DNA of 33,999 nt from a virus: positions 1-33,999 of the IMG/VR virus record IMGVR_UViG_3300044640_001145. One strand, given 5' to 3'. Numbering within the stretch: the first letter of the stretch is position 1; each line of letters starts with the position of its first letter. A program made the translations under genes and the position numbers. A model generated the notes under the pieces. It saw only the letters and a program-made list of their open reading frames with translations. It had not been told where the DNA came from and did not search any database. Shown here piece after piece: positions 20,867 to 28,027 of this stretch.

Positions 20867-21544
20867 ATGATTTGTGTTTTTATCCCATAAAACATTCACA
20901 GGTTTATTGCGGAACTCATATCGTCCATTTAACACAGCTGCGTTAATGTAGTGAGTATTTCCATCAAACACATAACCATAACCTTCGTGGATGTGTCCAA
21001 ATACGTGAATTTTTGGTTTGATTACTTCAACTCGTTTCATTAGTTCTTCACAACCAACATTTTGATTTGGGTATTTTACGTAATCCAATTTGCCAAATGG
21101 TGGTCCGTGAGTGATAAGAATGTCAGTACCAACTGTTATCATATCCCACTTCTCTTTTAAAGCTTGTCCTCTTGGTAAGTTAAATGCCCAATTATGAAAT
21201 TCAGGTTGCCAAGGAGTACCCCAAACTTTAACCATATCGTCATAATCCTCATCACCAACCAATAAAAGTTCGTCTTGTAAATATTCAACTGTTTTATAAC
21301 CAGTTAACAAACCTTTAGTTTCATTAGGTTGGTCTTGGAAACCAAAGTCGTGATTACCTGCTATGAAAATTTTGTGGTCATAGTTATCAATTTTATCAAA
21401 CCACTTAAGAAAATTTTCAATTTCAGTTTTATAACCTCTACTAGTGATATCACCAGCACAGATTAACATATCACCACCAGGAAGAAAACCGTTAAGTTTC
21501 TCGTGTTTGGTGTGTGTGTCACTAATAAAGGTTAATTTTTTCAT
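20849..21544 (-). CDS. Calcineurin-like metallophosphoesterase
   Basis: 231 residues. Full metal-site set: ISDTHTKH (D9, H11), CAGDIT (D32), AGNHDFG (N64-H65), ITHGPPFG, and VFGHIHEGYG. It resembles the MPPED1/MPPED2-type subfamily. Such enzymes hydrolyse cyclic phosphodiesters or RNA 2',3'-cyclic ends, which would fit the cREC and HAD genes downstream. Lambda and T4-like phages carry related phosphatases, but the exact substrate is unknown. Promoter TTG-N19-TATATTTG directly upstream. Confidence 0.88.
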   Translation of the reverse strand: MKKLTFISDTHTKHEKLNGFLPGGDMLICAGDITSRGYKTEIENFLKWFDKIDNYDHKIFIAGNHDFGFQDQPNETKGLLTGYKTVEYLQDELLLVGDEDYDDMVKVWGTPWQPEFHNWAFNLPRGQALKEKWDMITVGTDILITHGPPFGKLDYVKYPNQNVGCEELMKRVEVIKPKIHVFGHIHEGYGYVFDGNTHYINAAVLNGRYEFRNKPVNVLWDKNTNHLEFVD

Positions 21545-21549
21545 AATTA

Positions 21550-21579
21550 CAAATATAAGGGTTATTGTTTAATTGGCAA
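21550..21579 (-). promoter_or_regulatory. Promoter of the phosphoesterase gene
   Basis: TATATTTG (21550-21557) and TTG (21577-21579), spacer 19 nt, between the tRNA cluster and the ATG at 21544. Confidence 0.8.
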
Positions 21580-21587
21580 AATAAAAG

Positions 21588-21670
21588 TACGTCAGGGGGG
21601 AGTCGAACCCCCACATCTTAACGATATTGGTTCCTAAAACCAACGCGTCTACCAATTCCGCCACTGACGT
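21588..21670 (-). tRNA. tRNA-Leu(TAG)
   Basis: ACGTCAG/CTGACGT acceptor, D-arm GCGGAATTGGTAGACGC, anticodon loop TTTAGGA on TTGGT/ACCAA, T-arm GGGGG-TTCGACT-CCCCC. Class II, canonical. No CCA. Confidence 0.94.
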
Positions 21671-21671
21671 A

Positions 21672-21748
21672 TGGAGCGGGTGGCGGGATTCAAACCCGCA
21701 ACTCCCAGCTTGGAAGGCTAGTACTCTAGTCAATTGAGCTACACCCGC
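21672..21748 (-). tRNA. tRNA-Gly(TCC)
   Basis: GCGGGTG/CACCCGC acceptor, anticodon loop CTTCCAA on CTAGC/GCTGG, T-arm GCGGG-TTTGAAT-CCCGC. Discriminator T and encoded CCA. Confidence 0.93.
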
Positions 21749-21792
21749 ATTTGTGGGAACCGCACCCCACCCTGAACTTGTACTTTGTTCTA

Positions 21793-21912
21793 TTAAGCGT
21801 TTTTTCTTTTAAAAATAAATTTTTTTATTCTTTTAATCAATTTATTTTTTTCTCTTTCTCCTCTAAAAATTTCTCTATGTGATTCTAATTTACCTGTTAA
21901 CACTATCTTCAT
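21793..21912 (-). CDS. Basic small protein within the tRNA cluster
   Basis: 39 residues, MKIVLTGKLESHREIFRGER then EKNKLIKRIKKFIFKRKNA. Strongly basic, probably RNA/DNA binding. It sits on the tRNA transcript between tRNA-Ala and tRNA-Gly. The frame is the only good one in this 200-nt spacer; expression unproven. Confidence 0.5.
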   Translation of the reverse strand: MKIVLTGKLESHREIFRGEREKNKLIKRIKKFIFKRKNA

Positions 21913-21945
21913 TAATTTCTTTCTTTTTCTTTTGTTATTTTATTG

Positions 21946-22020
21946 TGGAGATACTCGGAATCGAACCGAGACATCTTCTGAATGCAAATCAGATGTTTTA
22001 GCCAATTAAACTATATCCCC
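21946..22020 (-). tRNA. tRNA-Ala(TGC)
   Basis: GGGGATA/TATCTCC acceptor with a G-U at 3-70 (alanine identity), anticodon loop TTTGCAT on TCTGA/TCAGA, T-arm CTCGG-TTCGATT-CCGAG. No CCA. Confidence 0.93.
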
Positions 22021-22025
22021 ATTAG

Positions 22026-22097
22026 TAGCGTGCTGTGGACTCGAACCACCCCTGAAGTTTATGAGACTCCCATGCAACCAATTACACCTTGCCGCAA
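22026..22097 (-). tRNA. tRNA(CAT) with defective acceptor stem
   Basis: Anticodon loop CTCATAA on GGAGT/ACTTC, D-arm GTG..CAT, T-arm centre GTGG-TTCGAGT-CCAC. Only GCG/CGC pairs in the acceptor; the rest is mismatched, so exact ends are approximate. The assignment (Met, Ile2 or relic) is open. Confidence 0.6.
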
Positions 22098-22104
22098 TAT
22101 AATG

Positions 22105-22174
22105 TACCGAGTATGGGAATTGAACCCACTTGACCATCCTTATGAGAGATAGTTCTTTACCACTAAGCCTCGGT
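22105..22174 (-). tRNA. tRNA(CAT)
   Basis: ACCGAGG/ACTCGGT acceptor (one mismatch at 7-66), anticodon loop CTCATAA on TATCT/GGATG (three G-U pairs), T-arm GTGGG-TTCAATT-CCCAT. Met or lysidine-dependent Ile. Confidence 0.82.
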
Positions 22175-22182
22175 GTGTTTTG

Positions 22183-22254
22183 TTCCCCCGCCGGGTAACG
22201 CTCCCAGCCCCACGGATTAAAAGTCCGTTGCCTACACTTGTTTGCTACGAGGGA
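22183..22254 (-). tRNA. tRNA-Lys(TTT) with unusual T-loop
   Basis: TCCCTCG/CGGGGGA acceptor, anticodon loop CTTTTAA on ACGGA/TCCGT. The T-stem CTGGG/CCCGG is sound, but the loop AGCGTTA lacks the TTC-R-A consensus and the D-loop lacks the usual GG. The loss on both sides suggests a compensated non-canonical elbow. Confidence 0.75.
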
Positions 22255-22316
22255 TTGTGTTTGCCATACTTGCCACTTTCCATAATCTGACGTTTTTATT
22301 TGTTTGTTATTAATTG

Positions 22317-22391
22317 AGCCTCATGTAGGAATCGAACCCACGGCCTTCTGAGTACAAATCAGACGCTCTAAGCCAGCTGAGCTAATGAGGC
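22317..22391 (-). tRNA. tRNA-Thr(TGT)
   Basis: GCCTCAT/ATGAGGC acceptor, D-arm GCTC..GAGC, anticodon loop TTTGTAC on TCTGA/TCAGA, T-arm GTGGG-TTCGATT-CCTAC. Discriminator T, no CCA. Confidence 0.94.
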
Positions 22392-22400
22392 AATTTATTG

Positions 22401-22473
22401 TAGTTCCTACAGGGTTCGAACCTGTGACCTTCTCGATGTAAGCGAGTTGCTCTCCCAGCTGAGCTAAGGAACT
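22401..22473 (-). tRNA. tRNA-Val(TAC)
   Basis: AGTTCCT/AGGAACT acceptor, D-arm GCTC..GAGC, anticodon loop CTTACAT on CTCG/CGAG, T-arm ACAGG-TTCGAAC-CCTGT. No CCA. Confidence 0.95.
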
Positions 22474-22514
22474 GTTTAACCAACCTAGGGGTTACTAGGA
22501 TTTATGGTTAGTTG

Positions 22515-22586
22515 CGGTCCATGCGAGAATCGAACTCGCGGCACATCCGTGACAGGGATGTATGTTGGCCACTACACCAATGGACC
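22515..22586 (-). tRNA. tRNA-Asp(GTC)
   Basis: GGTCCAT/ATGGACC acceptor, discriminator G (Asp identity), anticodon loop CTGTCAC on CATCC/GGATG, T-arm GCGAG-TTCGATT-CTCGC. Confidence 0.94.
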
Positions 22587-22593
22587 ATTTATG

Positions 22594-22683
22594 AGGAAGA
22601 GGTAGGATTCGAACCCACGGTACCCTTTCAAAGGTACTTCTGATTTCAAATCAGATGCAATAGACCAACTCTGCCACCCTTCC
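22594..22683 (-). tRNA. tRNA-Ser(TGA)
   Basis: Class II: GGAAGGG/CTCTTCC acceptor, anticodon loop TTTGAAA on TCTGA/TCAGA, variable stem GTACC..GGTAC, T-arm GTGGG-TTCGAAT-CCTAC. First tRNA of cluster D. Confidence 0.93.
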
Positions 22684-22701
22684 TTTTTTTAAACCGATAT
22701 A

Positions 22702-22710
22702 TCAAAGAAC
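22702..22710 (-). promoter_or_regulatory. boxA-like element of cluster D
   Basis: GTTCTTTGATATAT, directly after the T-tract of the terminator hairpin and 18 nt before tRNA-Ser. Hairpin then boxA, as in rRNA leaders. Confidence 0.55.
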
Positions 22711-22741
22711 AAAAAACCCTGAATCTTTTGGACCCAGGGTT
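22711..22741 (-). terminator. Terminator between micro-ORF and boxA
   Basis: AACCCTGGG..CAGGGTTTTTT hairpin on the minus strand. Its T-tract runs straight into the boxA-like element. Confidence 0.8.
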
Positions 22742-22766
22742 ATTCTATATATAGAGTAAATTCAAA

Positions 22767-22868
22767 TCAACAACTCCAGTATGACAACCCATGTCCGTAG
22801 AAAAGTGAATCCACTTTCCCATCAACCGTTTTAACGGTCCCTTGTTTGTATGTCATTGTTGTTTTCAT
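22767..22868 (-). CDS. Micro-ORF upstream of the cluster D terminator
   Basis: 33 residues, MKTTMTYKQGTVKTVDGKVD then SLFYGHGLSYWSC. Perfect TTG-N19-TATATTTG promoter, 40-nt leader shared with 32949-33059, terminator 25 nt downstream. Leader-peptide or small effector function cannot be decided. Confidence 0.5.
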   Translation of the reverse strand: MKTTMTYKQGTVKTVDGKVDSLFYGHGLSYWSC

Positions 22869-22910
22869 TGAATTTATAAAAATTTTTGTTCGTATTAATT
22901 AAATATGGTA

Positions 22911-22940
22911 CAAATATAGTAAAAGTTTATTAATTGTCAA
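22911..22940 (-). promoter_or_regulatory. Strong Bacteroidetes-type promoter
   Basis: TTGAC (TTG at 22938-22940), 19-nt spacer, TATATTTG (22911-22918), followed by the leader ACCATATTTAATTAATAC that is nearly the same before the micro-ORF at 33059. Confidence 0.85.
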
Positions 22941-22947
22941 ACTATTT

Positions 22948-23625
22948 TTATTCTTTTTTTTCTGTTGCGTATTTTATACCCATAATGGTACCTACAATAG
23001 AAAATGCATTTGTTAATAGAATACCAAATATGTTAGACCAAGTAGCACTAATAACTTGAGTGTCTTTGCCCATTAATAATGTGAAGACATAAACACCAGT
23101 TGTTACAAAACCCACACCCATGATTATCCATAGAGCAACTCTAACAATGGTGGAGATTAGTTCATTTTGAGTTCTTTTTTGTAATAAATCTAAATCGTTT
23201 TCGGCCATATCTTTAGCTTTTTCCGCATCTATTCTAGCCTTTTCAGATTTAGCCATTTCATTTTTTAACTCTTCAGTTAATCTAAGGTTATCTTCTTTCC
23301 ACTCATTAAGTTCCTTATTCTGAACCTCATACGTCAACTTGGAATCCTCAACGTCTTTTAAAGTTTCCTGTAATTCTTCTAGAATTCTTTCGTTTTCATT
23401 ATTTAAATTAGATAGTTCTTGATTTTGTTTTTGTATTTTTTTTGTCATATCAAGACGCTTCTTCCTTTTTTCGGTATCTCTTAATTCACAATCTTTTAAA
23501 TAATCTTTAAATTCTTCATCATCCTCAGAATCAATTAATTTTGTGATATTACCCTCAAGACCTACATTTTTTTCTTTATATAAATCTATTAAACTTTTTT
23601 TAGTAAAACTTTCTATTTTAATCAT
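22948..23625 (-). CDS. Coiled-coil protein with two C-terminal membrane spans
   Basis: 225 residues. A long charged coiled coil (about 55-150, with ELSNLNNENERILEELQETL) is followed by two helices at about 158-184 and 194-217 (VALWIIMGVGFVTTGVYVFT; FGILLTNAFSIVGTIMGIKY). It overlaps the receiver gene by 4 nt and is last in the signalling operon. It is likely the membrane-bound output or scaffold of the pathway; no family is recognised. Confidence 0.78.
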   Translation of the reverse strand: MIKIESFTKKSLIDLYKEKNVGLEGNITKLIDSEDDEEFKDYLKDCELRDTEKRKKRLDMTKKIQKQNQELSNLNNENERILEELQETLKDVEDSKLTYEVQNKELNEWKEDNLRLTEELKNEMAKSEKARIDAEKAKDMAENDLDLLQKRTQNELISTIVRVALWIIMGVGFVTTGVYVFTLLMGKDTQVISATWSNIFGILLTNAFSIVGTIMGIKYATEKKE

Positions 23626-24059
23626 TTGTAAACTTTAAATGGTGCGGTTCTATTTTTATAACCTTCGTAATCTTTTCTAAATTCTTCTAGTCTTGGTTCT
23701 ATATCGTCTGATTTAATAATCCAAAACTGTGCTCCAGCTTGTAATGCTTTAGCTTGTTCATCTGGTTCATTAGACGATGAAATTATACCAATAACCACAT
23801 GGTTACCATATTCAAAGTTTATTTTTCTAATTAACTCAATACCATCAAAAGAACTACCAATAATATTTAAGTCAACAAAAACACATTCTGGTTTATTGTC
23901 TTCATTACCACTTTGGAACCATTTTTGGAATAGTTTTGCTGCTTCGTCAGAACTGTTTAACGCGTTTAAAGACAAACTTATATCTAATAAGGAACACGCA
24001 TCCTCAAATACTAAATGGAATAAATCCTCGTCATCAACTAATAATATAGAATCAATCAT
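23622..24059 (-). CDS. Stand-alone receiver domain (response regulator)
   Basis: 145 residues, whole protein is one REC domain: acidic pair D9-D10 in ILLVDDED, phospho-acceptor D63 in CVFVDLN, switch Ser94-96 in GIISSSNEPDE, and Lys116 in WIIKSDD. There is no DNA-binding or enzymatic output, so it acts by protein contact like CheY or Spo0F. It lies 7 nt after the first kinase and overlaps the coiled-coil membrane gene by 4 nt, its plausible partner. Phosphorylation is expected from one or both of the kinases. Confidence 0.9.
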   Translation of the reverse strand: MIDSILLVDDEDLFHLVFEDACSLLDISLSLNALNSSDEAAKLFQKWFQSGNEDNKPECVFVDLNIIGSSFDGIELIRKINFEYGNHVVIGIISSSNEPDEQAKALQAGAQFWIIKSDDIEPRLEEFRKDYEGYKNRTAPFKVYK

Positions 24060-24066
24060 TTTTTTT

Positions 24067-25470
24067 TTAATTTTTATTTAATTTAACCGTTATTTTTGTA
24101 CCAGTGTTAATTTTTTCACACATCATACTAAAACCATGTTCTTCTAAAATTGTTTTGGTTATACCTAAACCTAAACCAACTTCGGAATTACTCTTTTTAT
24201 TTAAATATTCACCTGTTGTTCTTTCGAACTCTTTTTGTGAAAATCCAACACCATTATCTTCAATAATTAAATCATTATTATCCATGTAAATTTTAATTTC
24301 TTTATTTTCACTACTATTATATTTTAACCCATTTTTAATTAAATTATCAATAGCGTTCCAAAAAAGAGTTTCATTTACATTTAGTGTAACTAATTCACTA
24401 ATTTCTACCTGATTTTTATATGATGTATTTGTTAAGTATTTTAATAAAGATTCTTTTATATCAACCATATTTCTATCTAAAACTACAGTATTTTTCACAA
24501 GGTTTGTAAACTCATAAACACTTTTATATACTTTTTGTGTGTGTGCCAAACCATCTTTTATCATTTTAATTGAGGGTGTAATTTTTAAGTTATTCATTTC
24601 CTCAATTGAAATTCTTTTTTCTAATGACGATAACCCTCTTGGTATATAGGTGTTAATACCTGAATGCATGTCGTGTCTAATTATTCTAGCCGCATATTCA
24701 AGGTAAGTGTTTTTCTTGTTAATGTCTTTTAATTGGTTTTCGATTTCTATGTCTTGGACTTTAATTGTTTTTCTTTGTAATAAAACAATAATACCTAAAA
24801 CCAAAACAGAAAGAACAATTGTGGACCACCATAAATATTTTTTTAAGGTTTTTTTATCGGTAACTAAATCATCATTTTTAACACTAAGATTAATGATATT
24901 TTTTTCTTTACCTAATATTTGTATAGTACTTGTTTTAGAACTGATAACTTCTTGACTAGCTTTATTTTTTAATAATTCTTTTTTTTCTTTTAATAGTTTT
25001 TGGAGTTTTGACTCTATCTCATCAGCAATTTTTTTTATATCTTTTTTAGATAAATTATCGTATGATTTTGGTAGGTCATCTAAAAATTTTTGGTCGGCTT
25101 TAATACTAGATAATTCTGAGTCACTTAACTCTTGTACGGGTTCTTCTTTAGGTGTGTCAAAAACTTTTTCAGGTTTTAAATCAACAACATCAATATAGGT
25201 ACTAACCTTATCTAAATACCAATCTGACTCATCATACATACCTTTATTATAAAAAGAGATACCAATTTCTTGACATAAGCTTGATTGGTATTTAGTTAAT
25301 TTTTTATTTGGTTCGTAATTTAATTTTTTAATTAAACTAGTTATACGACTATCACTAGGACATGTAGGTTCAATCTCTGTTTTTTTGGGGTTATTATCAG
25401 TCTGTGAATTTACATTTAAAGAAGTAAAAAAACCCAAAAACATTATTGTTATTAAAATATTTTTTATCAT
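24067..25470 (-). CDS. Membrane sensor histidine kinase
   Basis: 467 residues. Signal peptide 1-22, an extracytoplasmic region to about 211 with TPR-like and coiled segments, one membrane helix about 212-232 (YLWWSTIVLSVLVLGIIVLL), and a cytoplasmic kinase. The phospho-acceptor is His266 in IIRHDMHSGINTY. The ATP domain shows N-box DNLIKNGLKYN, G1 EDNGVGF and G2 GLGLGI. The kinase module is highly similar to that of the gene at 26078 (same RHDMHSGINTY and PRGLSSLE). It overlaps the exported protein gene by 4 nt, suggesting that protein feeds the sensor. Confidence 0.92.
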   Translation of the reverse strand: MIKNILITIMFLGFFTSLNVNSQTDNNPKKTEIEPTCPSDSRITSLIKKLNYEPNKKLTKYQSSLCQEIGISFYNKGMYDESDWYLDKVSTYIDVVDLKPEKVFDTPKEEPVQELSDSELSSIKADQKFLDDLPKSYDNLSKKDIKKIADEIESKLQKLLKEKKELLKNKASQEVISSKTSTIQILGKEKNIINLSVKNDDLVTDKKTLKKYLWWSTIVLSVLVLGIIVLLQRKTIKVQDIEIENQLKDINKKNTYLEYAARIIRHDMHSGINTYIPRGLSSLEKRISIEEMNNLKITPSIKMIKDGLAHTQKVYKSVYEFTNLVKNTVVLDRNMVDIKESLLKYLTNTSYKNQVEISELVTLNVNETLFWNAIDNLIKNGLKYNSSENKEIKIYMDNNDLIIEDNGVGFSQKEFERTTGEYLNKKSNSEVGLGLGITKTILEEHGFSMMCEKINTGTKITVKLNKN

Positions 25471-26081
25471 AATTTTGGGGTTAATTTATATGGGAATAAT
25501 ACTATTCTTGGTTTATATTTTGGGGATATATTTAATTCCCAACCAATCTCAGGACTTTCTTCTTTAAGTAGATTTATTTGTTTCCAATAATATATATTAG
25601 TAACATCACCTCTTGTAATTAAACTATAATTACCACTTCCTCTATGCGATACTAACATATACAAACTTAAATCAATAACTTTAACTGTTGAGTCTTGCCA
25701 AGAATAATATAGGTACCCATTATCTATCGACGACGATAAAATCCAATTCTCTAACGTATCTATTTTAGAAATTAAACTATCGTAATAATTGTTTTGGACG
25801 GTTAACAAACTATCCAATTGGTTAATAACACTATCTTTTATTTTAATATCGTTATTTAATAACGTGTTAGTATCATTAACTAATTTTATTTCTGTTTTAT
25901 ATTTTTGTATTCTAATTTTTTGATTCTCAATTAGTGAATTAATATCATCAGATTGTTTTTTTGTAAGAATAACCACAGAATCACCTTTTAATTGTGTCTG
26001 GATAGGGTAGGTTGGTTGTGAATACACTATACTTACCATACTTATGAAAAATATGGTTAATAAATTTTTTAGTTTTATCAT
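25467..26081 (-). CDS. Exported coiled-coil protein in the kinase operon
   Basis: 204 residues. Sec signal peptide MIKLKNLLTIFFISMVSIVY-SQ, then a coiled coil (about 45-115, with NQLDSLLTVQNNYYDSLISK) and a C-terminal beta domain (DNGYLYYSWQDSTVKVIDLS, GWELNISPKYKPRIVLF). Four-base overlaps with both kinase genes point to a joint role, perhaps a periplasmic or outer-membrane ligand-sensing partner. No family recognised. Confidence 0.78.
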   Translation of the reverse strand: MIKLKNLLTIFFISMVSIVYSQPTYPIQTQLKGDSVVILTKKQSDDINSLIENQKIRIQKYKTEIKLVNDTNTLLNNDIKIKDSVINQLDSLLTVQNNYYDSLISKIDTLENWILSSSIDNGYLYYSWQDSTVKVIDLSLYMLVSHRGSGNYSLITRGDVTNIYYWKQINLLKEESPEIGWELNISPKYKPRIVLFPYKLTPKL

Positions 26082-28003
26082 TTTAGTTCAATTTTCATTT
26101 TTGTCCCTATGTCATTTTTCTCACACGAAATATTAAATTTATGTTCTTCTAAAATAGCTACACATATATTAAGCCCTAGACCAGTTCCAGATTCTTTTTG
26201 GCCTTCTTTTCTGGTATATGGTTGGGATAAATGAATAAAATCTTTTTGTGTAATCCCTCTACCGTTGTCTTGTATAATTAGATTACCATCTTCCATATAT
26301 ATTTTAACAAATTTTGTATTACTATCATTATACTTTAACCCATTACGAATTAAATTATCGACTGCGGTACAGAATAATGGTTCATTAACTTCTATCGTTG
26401 GTAACTCATCAATAATAACTTGACTACTATATGCTGTCGCTGATAAATAATCCTCAAGTATATCTTTTAAATTACATTCCGTTTTATTTAAAACAACATC
26501 TTTCTTTACAAGATTTGTAAATTCGTAAACCCCTTTATATACTTTTTGGGAATGTTTTAAACCCTCTTTAATCATTTTAATTGGGGCCTCAATTTTTAAA
26601 GTTTTAATATCTTCGGGGGTTAATCTTCTTTCTAAAGAACTTAATCCTCTTGGCATATAAGTATTAATACCTGAATGCATATCGTGTCTTAATATTTTAG
26701 CCGCATGTTCTAGGTAAGTGTTTTTCTTTTCAATTTCTTTCTTTTGTTCGTAGGAATTGGTGATATCTGTCGCGATTTTCATAACACGATAAACCTTACC
26801 ATCTAAACCGATAACTGGATTGTATGTTGCTTGTAGATACACTAAAGAACCGTCTTTTTTAATTCTAGTAATTTCACCGGTAAATAACACCCCTTCATTT
26901 AATTTTTCCCAAAAAAGAGAGTATTCTTCACTTTTTGAGTATTCCTCATCTATAAAAATTCTATGGTGTTTTCCAACTACTTCATCCTGTAAAGAATATC
27001 CCATAGTTTCTAAAAACAAATTATTAGCAAAAATGATGTTTCCTTCTAAATCAAACTCAATAACTGCGTTAGATTTATTTATCGCGTTCATTCTATTGCG
27101 AATTTCAACTTCCTTTTTTTTAAGTTCTGTAACATCTTGTCTTATTGAAGCAAATCCATCCAATTTACCATCGGTATCAAAAATTGCTCTAATAAAAGTA
27201 TCAACGTAATATAATTCTCCTGATTTTCCTTTATTGGTAACAACGTCATTCCATACATCACCTTTCATTACCGTTTCATACATTTTACCCCAATATCCAT
27301 CAGGTTGTAATCCCGAATTAACAATAACATGGTCTTTACCAACTACCTCATCCAAAGACCACCCAGAAACATCCTCAAATTTTTTATTAACATATGTAAT
27401 TTTACCTCTTTTATCAGCAGTAGATATAATTGTCGATACGTCAATAAATTTTTCTGTTTCTTCTATTTTTTTATTTAAATTGTTTGTTTCTTTTATTGAA
27501 TAAGCAAAAGTGTATAAAGAAGATAATAATTGAGTAAAATCAACCTCAAAAGAATCCCATTCACGTAATGTAAAACTTTCAATACATATAACACCAATAG
27601 TTTCCCCAAAATAAATGATAGGTACATCTAACATAGATTTAATACCCAGTGGTTTTAAATAACCATCAGTAAAACAAGATGTTGCTGGATGTTTTTCAGC
27701 ATCATTAGCTATTATTATTGGGTTCTTTATTAATTCTTCGAAATACGGTCCAAAATCCTTTTCAAAGATTTCTAAACCATCATACCACATATTTTCAGAT
27801 TTAACATATAATTGTTGGCAAACAATAGATGTTTTATTTTTGTTGTATAACCATATAGAACATCTATCAACATTAATTGAGTCTACAACTTCTTTAGTTA
27901 GAATTTTAGAACCTTCTACTATATCCCCTTTATAAAAAAGAGGGTTATGTGTTTGTGAAATTAAAGTTTTATTTAATTTATTAATGTAAAAATTTTTATC
28001 CAT
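26078..28003 (-). CDS. Cytoplasmic GAF-PAS-PAS histidine kinase
   Basis: 641 residues without signal or membrane segment. A GAF domain (about 20-180; CSIWLYNKNKTSIVCQQLYV, IGVICIES), PAS 1 (about 185-300), and PAS 2 (about 305-420, with KIATDITN ending). His440 lies in ILRHDMHSGINTY, the N-box DNLIRNGLKYN at 549-559, G1 QDNGRGI and G2 GTGLGLN. First gene of the five-gene signalling operon. GAF/PAS input suggests a small-molecule or redox signal. The kinase core is paralogous to the membrane kinase downstream, pointing to duplication within the phage or its donor. Confidence 0.93.
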   Translation of the reverse strand: MDKNFYINKLNKTLISQTHNPLFYKGDIVEGSKILTKEVVDSINVDRCSIWLYNKNKTSIVCQQLYVKSENMWYDGLEIFEKDFGPYFEELIKNPIIIANDAEKHPATSCFTDGYLKPLGIKSMLDVPIIYFGETIGVICIESFTLREWDSFEVDFTQLLSSLYTFAYSIKETNNLNKKIEETEKFIDVSTIISTADKRGKITYVNKKFEDVSGWSLDEVVGKDHVIVNSGLQPDGYWGKMYETVMKGDVWNDVVTNKGKSGELYYVDTFIRAIFDTDGKLDGFASIRQDVTELKKKEVEIRNRMNAINKSNAVIEFDLEGNIIFANNLFLETMGYSLQDEVVGKHHRIFIDEEYSKSEEYSLFWEKLNEGVLFTGEITRIKKDGSLVYLQATYNPVIGLDGKVYRVMKIATDITNSYEQKKEIEKKNTYLEHAAKILRHDMHSGINTYMPRGLSSLERRLTPEDIKTLKIEAPIKMIKEGLKHSQKVYKGVYEFTNLVKKDVVLNKTECNLKDILEDYLSATAYSSQVIIDELPTIEVNEPLFCTAVDNLIRNGLKYNDSNTKFVKIYMEDGNLIIQDNGRGITQKDFIHLSQPYTRKEGQKESGTGLGLNICVAILEEHKFNISCEKNDIGTKMKIELK

Positions 28004-28027
28004 ATCAATAAGTATTAATTGGAGTTA

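Noticed and set aside
26820-27503. Two plus-strand frames opposite the GAF-PAS kinase
   Set aside because: Antisense shadows of the PAS domains; no promoter or start signals.
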